A stretch of 10,502 nucleotides of DNA. It comes from Fusobacteriota bacterium. Lineage in GTDB: Bacteria > Fusobacteriota > Fusobacteriia > Bac17 > JAEWOZ01. The translations under genes were made by a program, and so were the position numbers. Shown in pieces: positions 1 to 5,831 of the stretch. The notes under the pieces were generated by a model. It was given only the letters and a program-made list of their open reading frames with translations. It was not told the DNA's origin and searched no databases. Where the stretch lies: contig JAEWOZ010000047.1 of NCBI GenBank assembly GCA_023399505.1, positions 1-10,502 of the forward strand. The letters are read 5' to 3'. Position 1 is the stretch's first letter. The number at the start of each line of letters is the position of its first letter.

Positions 1-1
1 C

Positions 2-1441
2 AACGAAGTTATTATACCTTCTAAAGAGGGCTATAATTTTGGAAAATTATTCTATTTTGAGAATAAATTATTTTTTGATGCCTCTAAAAATAATCAAAAA
101 AACTCATACATATATGAATATGATATGGAGACAAAAAACCTAAAAAGGATAGCTAAAGGTGAGGAGCCTTATGTTGATAAGAAAAATATATATTATGTAT
201 CTGATGCAGCTGGTATAAATAATATATTTAGAATTAATAGAAAAACTCTAGAAATTGAACAGATAACAAACGTTAAAATAAATGCATCTGATCCAGTATT
301 TTTAGATAACAAGCTTTATTACCTAAATACATCATCTTCAGATAATCATGAATTAAAATGTCTAGATAAAAAAGAATTTTTAGGAAAACAGTTAGGTAAA
401 GATTCTTTAAAGGGTATAACTTATAAAACTAAGCCTAATATTTTGTTTAAAGAAGAGGATTATAGAAAAAAGTTTGATTTTATATTATTTCCTCTATTTG
501 TGAGCTATACAAAAGGAACTTCTCTTTATAATGAATTTAGTTTGAATATACCTATATTTGATGATTTAAGAAAAAATATTATTATGTTAAGAGGGGGAAT
601 AAAACTAAAAACTAGTGAACATATGGATGGATTTAAGTTGTTTCCTAATTTTTCCTTAACTTATAATTATATTCAAATATTTAGTGCGAGTATAAGATAC
701 GGTAAGACGGAAATTAACTTATTAAAAACGAATATTTCAAAAGAGATTGATGAAGGATTAAGTACAAATATAAGTTTAAACTTACCAATTTATCTACCAA
801 CTATTTCATCCTATTTAAATACCTCTACTTCTTTTGACTTTGATTTCAAAGGTCATATTTACTTTAGTTTATTAGAAGTTTTGAAAAGAAATAATTTTTC
901 ATCTGGGTTTGTAATATATCCACGGTTTTTAAATATTTATAATTCTTTAGATTTCGATTTTAGAGCTGAATGCTTCTTATCTACTAAATATTTTGATATT
1001 TTTTATAGATTTTCGTCTTATAAATATTGCATACTTCCTTTAAAAGCTTACTCTCAAAACAATCCACTAAATTTTCCAGATGAAAAAACATTTGTATTAA
1101 TTCCAAAAATTAATTACGAAATTGAAATTTTGAAAGGTACAGAAGGAGGAATTATAGGTCTAAAATCTATAGATTTGAATTTAAGATCATATATTCCTTT
1201 AAGTTACCATGAAGATGTTGCCGACAATATTATAGGACTATACAATTTTATTATTAATCCTGAAATTAAAATTAACACATACTTATGGTACTACCTGCCA
1301 ATATCACTAATTGGAGGTTTAAATATTCCAATTTACAAAAGTGATAAATATAAGCAAGATCAGGATAATCTATTCATAATTGGAAATGAATTAACTAAGG
1401 ACTCTATTTTTTATTTTGGTTTTGGATTTCATACAAATTAA
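2..1441 (+). CDS. TolB-like beta-propeller / outer-membrane beta-barrel protein (5' end missing)
   Basis: The reading frame is open from the left window edge; the ATG at 125 is internal, so 479 C-terminal residues are visible. Residues about 1-125 show short WD40/TolB-like blades, with aromatic-rich strands such as YIYEYD, NIYYVSD and KLYYLNT separated by polar turns. From about residue 158 to the end the protein has no long hydrophobic helix. It shows alternating aromatic/polar strands and ends in YFGFGFHTN, as expected for an outer-membrane barrel. Known proteins of this layout join a PD40/TolB propeller to a surface-antigen-like barrel and sit in the outer membrane. The exact function (assembly, surface display or transport) is not readable here. 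The stop codon overlaps the ribosome binding site of the ABC gene, so the two are co-transcribed. Any signal peptide lies outside the window. The barrel assignment is inference from residue pattern. Confidence 0.7.
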   Translation, partial: NEVIIPSKEGYNFGKLFYFENKLFFDASKNNQKNSYIYEYDMETKNLKRIAKGEEPYVDKKNIYYVSDAAGINNIFRINRKTLEIEQITNVKINASDPVFLDNKLYYLNTSSSDNHELKCLDKKEFLGKQLGKDSLKGITYKTKPNILFKEEDYRKKFDFILFPLFVSYTKGTSLYNEFSLNIPIFDDLRKNIIMLRGGIKLKTSEHMDGFKLFPNFSLTYNYIQIFSASIRYGKTEINLLKTNISKEIDEGLSTNISLNLPIYLPTISSYLNTSTSFDFDFKGHIYFSLLEVLKRNNFSSGFVIYPRFLNIYNSLDFDFRAECFLSTKYFDIFYRFSSYKYCILPLKAYSQNNPLNFPDEKTFVLIPKINYEIEILKGTEGGIIGLKSIDLNLRSYIPLSYHEDVADNIIGLYNFIINPEIKINTYLWYYLPISLIGGLNIPIYKSDKYKQDQDNLFIIGNELTKDSIFYFGFGFHTN

Positions 1442-1450
1442 GGAGAAATA

Positions 1451-3211
1451 ATGCTCTCATTAATAAAGTTTTATTACAAATTTATTAAAAAGCAAAAACT
1501 TATATTTTCTTTTGCTTTTTTAGTCATATTAGCAAGTTGGCTTTTAGAGCTTATTGTCTCTCCATATATGTACAAAATTTTTGTTGATAGAATAACTATA
1601 GCAGAAAAGAATCCAACTTTAATTTATCTTTTTTTACCATTAGGATTAATTTTTGCTTCCAAGGTTTTAGGCAATATATTAGATAGAGCATACGATCTTT
1701 CATGGACTATATTTATATCAAAGTTAAAAAAAGATATGAGAGACTATCTTTTCGTTTATATTCAAGATCATTCTTACAATTTTTTCAGTAATAATATGAG
1801 TGCATCTATTTCTCAAAGAATACTAGATGTAACTGATCAAGCTGAAGATATTATAAGTGTATTTTTACCAATGTTCTTTCCACTGCTAGTAAGTATGATT
1901 ATAACTATATTTTTAACTGCAAAAACAAGTTACCTTTTAAGCATGCTCTTTGTTTTGTGGTTCATAACTATTATAATTTTAAGTATGATCTTTAGCCCTA
2001 GAGGTTTAGAAGCATCTAAAAAAGCTTCAAAATCTTTCTCCAAATTAGCAGGTGCGATAAACGATTCTATAAGTAATTATATTAATATTAAGATTTTCAG
2101 CTCCCCTTTAAAGGAAAAGAAATATTTAGATGAATTTAGTGAAGACTATTTGAAAAGAGAGAGAGAAGCTTTAACAAAGACATTTAAAATTAAAGCTATA
2201 TTGAATATTAATAGCTCACTCTACTTTGTATTCTTCTTTTTATTACTCATGTACCTTTATACTAAAGGAAAGGTAACAATTGGCGATTTTATGCTTGTTT
2301 TTAATCTTTATAGCAGCTTTGATTCATCTATAAGTTGGTTAAGTCTTTCTATAGCTAAGGGTGTAAGAGATGTTGGCATTTCCAAGGGGCATTTGAATTT
2401 TTTACTTCAACCATACAATATAGTTAATTCTCCAAATGCAAAAGAGTTAGAGATAATAAAAGGTACAATTAATTATAAAAATGTGGTTTTCTCTCACGGA
2501 AATTTTACTCTTTTTAGAAATCTTAACATAAATGTAGAACCTAGACATAGAATAGGTATAGTAGGAGCATCAGGAGCAGGCAAAACAACTTTTATAAAGT
2601 TGTTAATGAGATTTTACGATTTGAATGAAGGAACAATAGAGATAGATGGTCAAAATATAAAAGATCTTACTCAAGAATCATTGAGGAAAAATATATCATA
2701 TGTAACACAAGAACCTATGTTATTTAACAGATCTGTATTAGATAACATAAGATATGCTAAAGAAGATGCAACAATAGAAGAGATAAAAGAGGCAGCAAGG
2801 AAGGCAAATTGTGACTTCATAGAAGAGCTAGAAGAAGGATATGAGACAATAGTAGGAGAAAGAGGCTCAAAGTTATCAGGAGGACAGAAGCAGAGGATAG
2901 CAATAGCAAGAGCAATACTAAAGAATGCACCTATATTGATACTAGATGAAGCAACAAGTGCATTAGATTCAGAGACAGAGATGATGATACAGAAGAGTTT
3001 AGAGAGGTTGATGGAGAATAAGACAGTGATAGCAATAGCACACAGGTTATCGACAATATCATCATTAGATAGGTTAATAGTGTTAAGTGAAGGAAAGATA
3101 ATAGAAGATGGAACACATAGCGAGCTGTTAGAAAGGAAAGGATACTATTATAGATTATGGAACATGCAAACTAATGGATTCCTTCCTGAAAATTTAGAAG
3201 AGACAAAATAA
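1451..3211 (+). CDS. ABC exporter half-transporter (fused membrane and ATPase domains)
   Basis: At 586 residues this is the usual size of a half-size ABC exporter that works as a dimer in the inner membrane. The membrane domain (about residues 15-300) has about six hydrophobic segments, near 18-37, 56-75, 134-156, 160-180, 254-271 and 276-300. The ATPase domain (about 338-575) has Walker A GASGAGKTT (372-380), Q-loop Gln420, signature LSGGQ (475-479), Walker B ILILDE (495-500), D-loop SALD and H-loop His531, so it should be active. The position where the A-loop aromatic residue normally sits seems to be His349. The start is fixed by AAGGAG at 1440-1445, overlapping the upstream stop. The substrate cannot be told: lipid, peptide and drug exporters share this architecture. 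From about 2540 to 3130 the codon use changes sharply from the first half (see findings). Confidence 0.95.
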   Translation: MLSLIKFYYKFIKKQKLIFSFAFLVILASWLLELIVSPYMYKIFVDRITIAEKNPTLIYLFLPLGLIFASKVLGNILDRAYDLSWTIFISKLKKDMRDYLFVYIQDHSYNFFSNNMSASISQRILDVTDQAEDIISVFLPMFFPLLVSMIITIFLTAKTSYLLSMLFVLWFITIIILSMIFSPRGLEASKKASKSFSKLAGAINDSISNYINIKIFSSPLKEKKYLDEFSEDYLKREREALTKTFKIKAILNINSSLYFVFFFLLLMYLYTKGKVTIGDFMLVFNLYSSFDSSISWLSLSIAKGVRDVGISKGHLNFLLQPYNIVNSPNAKELEIIKGTINYKNVVFSHGNFTLFRNLNINVEPRHRIGIVGASGAGKTTFIKLLMRFYDLNEGTIEIDGQNIKDLTQESLRKNISYVTQEPMLFNRSVLDNIRYAKEDATIEEIKEAARKANCDFIEELEEGYETIVGERGSKLSGGQKQRIAIARAILKNAPILILDEATSALDSETEMMIQKSLERLMENKTVIAIAHRLSTISSLDRLIVLSEGKIIEDGTHSELLERKGYYYRLWNMQTNGFLPENLEETK

Positions 3212-3233
3212 TTAGGATAGGTGAAAACTAAAA

Positions 3234-3473
3234 ATGGAAAATAGAAAATATATTGATCATCAAGATAATTTAGGATATACAGCATTAATGTATGCTTCCA
3301 TAAACGGTCATGTAGAGATAGCAAAGCTTTTACTAGAAAATGGAGCTGATCCTACCATAAAAAATAATGATGGAAAAACTGCTCTGATTTTAGCTTTTGA
3401 AAATAATCATATAGAGATAGTAAATCTTATAGAAGAATTTGAAAAGGAATTTAATCCTAGAATAATAAATTAG
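3234..3473 (+). CDS. Short ankyrin-repeat protein
   Basis: This 79-residue protein is nearly all ankyrin repeat. Repeat 1 (about residues 11-43) has the consensus features G-TALM-A, NGH-EIAKLLLENGADP; repeat 2 (about 44-74) has DGKTALILA and NNHIEIVNLI. There is no signal peptide or membrane segment, so it is predicted cytoplasmic unless exported by a non-classical route. Ankyrin repeats bind protein partners; the partner is unknown. It begins 22 bases after the ABC exporter stop, with a weak ribosome binding site (AGGTG at 3219-3223), and is followed at once by a strong terminator, so it is the last gene of the operon. Two repeats are few for a stable solenoid. It may be a remnant of a larger ankyrin gene, or it may associate with a partner. 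The near-consensus sequence and clean operon position argue for a real gene. Confidence 0.8.
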   Translation: MENRKYIDHQDNLGYTALMYASINGHVEIAKLLLENGADPTIKNNDGKTALILAFENNHIEIVNLIEEFEKEFNPRIIN

Positions 3474-3478
3474 AATTT

Positions 3479-3513
3479 AGTAATCTTTTATTTAAAGAGA
3501 TTACTTTTTTTTT
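3479..3513 (+). terminator. Intrinsic terminator closing the first operon
   Basis: An 11-bp stem (3479-3489 with 3495-3505, one G-U pair) encloses the 5-base loop ATTTA. The T run 3505-3513 overlaps the last stem base. It starts six bases after the ankyrin gene stop. Confidence 0.85.
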
Positions 3514-3538
3514 ATTTATTTTAAATTTTTTGGACTTT

Positions 3539-3566
3539 TTGAAAACAATTTCTAAATTAGTATAGT
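3539..3566 (+). promoter_or_regulatory. Candidate sigma70 promoter for the AAA/nuclease gene
   Basis: TTGAAA (3539-3544) and TATAGT (3561-3566) each match the sigma70 consensus at five of six positions and are spaced by 16 bases. The leader would be about 70 bases. In sequence this AT-rich chance matches are common. The position directly after a terminator and before a lone gene is the main support. Confidence 0.4.
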
Positions 3567-3640
3567 AAACAAAAGGTCCTTTCTTTATAAATATGATAAA
3601 ATATTTTAATCATAAAATTTAAAGAGAGGAGGAAAGGTAA

Positions 3641-5299
3641 ATGAGAAAAATGACAGAAACATCAAATTCAGATTTTAAGGCTTTTATAGTTGAAAACAAA
3701 TATTATGTAGATAAAACTTTATTAATAGAAGAACTGCTAGGGGATAAACCTCAAGTTTTATTATTTCCAAGACCAAGAAGATTTGGTAAAACTCTTAATC
3801 TTTCAATGTTAAAGTATTATTTTGATATAGAAGAAGATAATAAGGAGCTATTTAAAGGATTAAATATAGAGAAGAGTAATTTATATGAAAAGCATTTAAA
3901 TAAATATCCTACTATATATTTAACATTAAAAGAGGTTAAAGGATCATCATGGGATAACATATATGGTGATTTTAAATTTGCTATCTCTAGGTTGTATAAA
4001 GAACATAAATACTTATTAAACAGTGAAAAGTTAGACGTTTATGATAAAAAATTAATAGATGAAATAATAAAAGAAGAAGCTTCTATACAAGAATATAAAA
4101 ATAGTTTGAACTTACTAGCAGAGTATCTATATAAACATTATGAAAAGAAAGTAGTAATATTATTAGATGAGTATGATACGTCCATGAATGCTTTTTATGA
4201 TAAAGATACATACGATAATATAGCAGGATTTTTAAGAACATTTATAGGGAGCTCATTTAAGGATAATAGATATCTATTTAAAGGAGTAATAACTGGAATA
4301 TTAAAAATAGCTAGAGAATCTATATTCTCTGGAGCGAATAACATAACGGTATATAATATGCTTGATAGAGATTTCAGCGACAAATTTGGATTTACTGAAA
4401 TAGAAGTTACAAAAATATTAGAATATTACGGAATTAAAGATAACTTAGGAGAGATAAGAAGTTGGTATAATGGCTATACATTTGGTAATAGTATTATCTA
4501 TAATCCTTTTTCTATAAATAATTTTATAATTAAAAGAGAATTAAAAAGTTATTGGGTAAATACAAGTGATAATTTGCTAATAAAAGATCTAATAATGAGC
4601 TCAGATGTTAGTATAAAAAGAAAGTTAGAAGAATTAATAGAAGGTAATATCATAGAAGAGGAAATAGAAGAAAATATTGTATTTAGTCAGTTAAACAATC
4701 CTAAATATTTATGGAGCTTGTTATTATTTAGTGGATATTTAAAAGCTAGTAAGAGTATAGACAATAAATTTCTATTGTCTATACCAAACAGAGAGATAAA
4801 AAGTTTATATAATAATATAATAAAAGAATATTTTAGTAATATAATCCCTAATTTATCTAGTATTATGGACAAAATATCATTATCAATAATGAATAATGAT
4901 ATAGAAAAGTTTGGCGAAGAAATAAGGAATCTACTAATAACTAAATTAAGCTCGCATGATGTAGGGAAGAATAAAGAAGCTGTATATCATGTAATAATAT
5001 TTTTATCATTATTAAGGTTAGAATATAATAGTTATGAAGTAAGATCTAATAAAGAATCAGGAGATGGAAGATATGACATAGTTGTAATACCTAAAAATAA
5101 TAGCAAAATAGGATATGTAACAGAGATAAAATTAGCTAAGATAAGGGAAAATTTAGAGAAAAAAGCACAAAAAGCAATAAGTCAGATAGAAGAGAAAAAA
5201 TATGAAAGTGAATTAAAAGAAAGAGGAATAAAAAATATAATAGCTATAGTGGTAGCGTTTAAAGGCAAAAAAGTATATGTTATTCATAAAAATTTATAG
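3641..5299 (+). CDS. AAA-ATPase-like protein with C-terminal PD-(D/E)XK nuclease-type domain
   Basis: This 552-residue protein has the architecture of the AAA-ATPase-like (PF09820) plus PD-(D/E)XK (PF08011, formerly DUF1703) family. The N-terminus carries the family phrase DFK...YYVDKT (11-26). A P-loop-like motif RPRRFGKTLNLS follows (44-55), then Walker B-like VVILLDEYD (171-179) and the conserved WYNGYTFG (275-282). The C-terminal nuclease-type core shows GDGRYD (474-479) followed by TEIKLA (494-499); Asp479, Glu495 and Lys497 fit the D...ExK catalytic pattern. The family is often expanded in gut and intracellular bacteria. A defence, nuclease or mobile-element role is often suggested, but its biology is poorly known. 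The start is supported by AGGAGG at 3627-3632, eight bases before ATG. It has its own candidate promoter and no obvious partner gene. Both domains look intact and full length. Confidence 0.93.
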   Translation: MRKMTETSNSDFKAFIVENKYYVDKTLLIEELLGDKPQVLLFPRPRRFGKTLNLSMLKYYFDIEEDNKELFKGLNIEKSNLYEKHLNKYPTIYLTLKEVKGSSWDNIYGDFKFAISRLYKEHKYLLNSEKLDVYDKKLIDEIIKEEASIQEYKNSLNLLAEYLYKHYEKKVVILLDEYDTSMNAFYDKDTYDNIAGFLRTFIGSSFKDNRYLFKGVITGILKIARESIFSGANNITVYNMLDRDFSDKFGFTEIEVTKILEYYGIKDNLGEIRSWYNGYTFGNSIIYNPFSINNFIIKRELKSYWVNTSDNLLIKDLIMSSDVSIKRKLEELIEGNIIEEEIEENIVFSQLNNPKYLWSLLLFSGYLKASKSIDNKFLLSIPNREIKSLYNNIIKEYFSNIIPNLSSIMDKISLSIMNNDIEKFGEEIRNLLITKLSSHDVGKNKEAVYHVIIFLSLLRLEYNSYEVRSNKESGDGRYDIVVIPKNNSKIGYVTEIKLAKIRENLEKKAQKAISQIEEKKYESELKERGIKNIIAIVVAFKGKKVYVIHKNL

Positions 5300-5341
5300 T
5301 GGTAATATAATTTTAAATATTAATAAAAAAACAAAATTTAT

Positions 5342-5370
5342 TTGCAATCTATAAAATATCAAATTATACT
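5342..5370 (+). promoter_or_regulatory. Candidate sigma70 promoter of the non-coding RNA
   Basis: TTGCAA (5342-5347) and TATACT (5365-5370) are spaced by the ideal 17 bases. The expected first transcribed base, about seven bases after the -10 box, is G5377. That is precisely the first paired base of the first hairpin of the RNA, which strengthens a match that would otherwise be weak. Confidence 0.55.
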
Positions 5371-5540
5371 TATAATGAGCACTTAAAAGGGAACACTAGG
5401 TGCTCCATAGTTGTCCATGACTATGCTTAGAGAAGGTAACATAATTTGTGTTGTAGCAAATTTACCTTCTCCAAGAAAATTATTTATAAAAGTAATTTAT
5501 AAATATTGCTTCATTAATTTTAAAAACCTTATTAATTAGT

Positions 5541-5566
5541 GAAATATTATACTATTATAATATTTC
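5541..5566 (+). other. Perfect 11-bp inverted repeat in the non-coding RNA
   Basis: GAAATATTATA (5541-5551) and its exact reverse complement (5556-5566) flank the loop CTAT. T5540 and A5567 can add a twelfth pair. It has no T run of its own and lies 14 bases before the terminator stem, so it reads as another helix of the same RNA or as a protein-binding palindrome. Confidence 0.6.
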
Positions 5567-5580
5567 AATTACTCTTATAG

Positions 5581-5615
5581 AAAGCTAAGTTCTTTATGGA
5601 CTTGGCTTTATTTTT
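5581..5615 (+). terminator. Intrinsic terminator ending the non-coding RNA
   Basis: The 10-bp stem AAAGCTAAGT / ACTTGGCTTT (5581-5590 with 5600-5609, one G-U pair) has a 9-base loop. It is followed by A and five T (5611-5615). The opposite strand has no matching T run, so it acts on + strand transcripts. It may also stop read-through from the AAA/nuclease gene, which has no terminator directly after it. Confidence 0.75.
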
Positions 5616-5763
5616 GTCCATGATTTATTTTAAATAATAAAAATGGTAAGAATATCCTAAATTTAAAAAACTATCTTTATACATTGAAATAGATAGTCAT
5701 AGAAATATAATCTTCAATAATGGAAAGCTTAATTTTATAAAATGCTTTTTTATTATAGATTCT
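5616..5763. other. Intergenic spacer without a supported gene
   Basis: This is the rest of the 532-base gap before the helicase. It holds no convincing reading frame. Two weak stems occur: a 7-bp pair 5670-5676/5691-5697 with a 14-base loop, and AAAGC/GCTTT (5724-5728/5744-5748) around a small AT palindrome, followed by T bases to 5751. The second could be a poor back-up terminator. Neither is stronger than expected in sequence this AT-rich. Confidence 0.5.
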
Positions 5764-5792
5764 TTGACACTATTCATCTTAATTGATAGAAT
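5764..5792 (+). promoter_or_regulatory. Sigma70 promoter of the lhr-phosphoesterase operon
   Basis: A perfect TTGACA (5764-5769) is followed after 17 bases by TAGAAT (5787-5792), five of six matches to the -10 consensus. Transcription would start near 5799, leaving a leader of about 33 bases. This is the best promoter in the window. It suggests the operon is expressed independently of the upstream RNA. Confidence 0.65.
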
Positions 5793-5831
5793 ATAATTTA
5801 CTATTAATATAAAAAGAAAGAAGGTACGAGC

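Larger units (their letters stand above)
5377..5615 (+). ncRNA. Candidate structured non-coding RNA, family unknown
   Basis: Three hairpins abut with no unpaired base between them. Hairpin 1 is 5377-5405 (8-bp stem with one G-U, 13-base loop). Hairpin 2 is 5406-5425 (6-bp stem CATAGT/ACTATG, 8-base loop). Hairpin 3 is 5426-5475 (3 bp, one A-C mismatch, 9 bp, a 4-base bulge, 6 bp, 8-base loop). G+C over 5377-5475 is 39 of 99 bases by hand count, against 8 of 76 just before and 13 of 100 just after. Two AT-rich hairpins follow (5481-5505 and 5541-5566), then an intrinsic terminator. A promoter predicts a start at 5377, giving about 239 bases. The sequence lacks the signatures of 4.5S/SRP RNA, tmRNA, RNase P RNA and the common riboswitches I know. 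It could be a trans-acting small RNA, a cis-regulator of the helicase operon, or a product of the preceding gene's 3' untranslated region. Confidence 0.6.

Noticed and set aside
2931..3116. A minus-strand reading frame inside the ABC exporter gene.
   Set aside because: It is Leu/Ser-rich and opposite the conserved ATPase motifs. It is open only because the coding strand there is poor in T-ending codons.
5304..5323. Short stem TAATAT/ATATTA after the AAA/nuclease gene, considered as its terminator.
   Set aside because: The stem is 6 bp of A-T pairs only and is followed by A bases, not T, so it cannot act as an intrinsic terminator on the + strand.
5381..5425. Cobalamin-riboswitch-like string (TTAAAAGGGAA, then GGTG, then CC and ACTATG).
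   Set aside because: The opening words resemble the cobalamin riboswitch core, but the CCCGC-ACTGT block and the 3' conserved segment are missing or too altered. The bases are also better explained by tiled hairpins, and no B12-related gene follows.
5417..5539. A 40-codon reading frame from ATG at 5417 to TAG at 5539.
   Set aside because: It has no properly spaced ribosome binding site, begins inside a hairpin loop, and its sequence resembles no protein I know. The region is better explained as structured RNA, though a leader peptide cannot be fully excluded.
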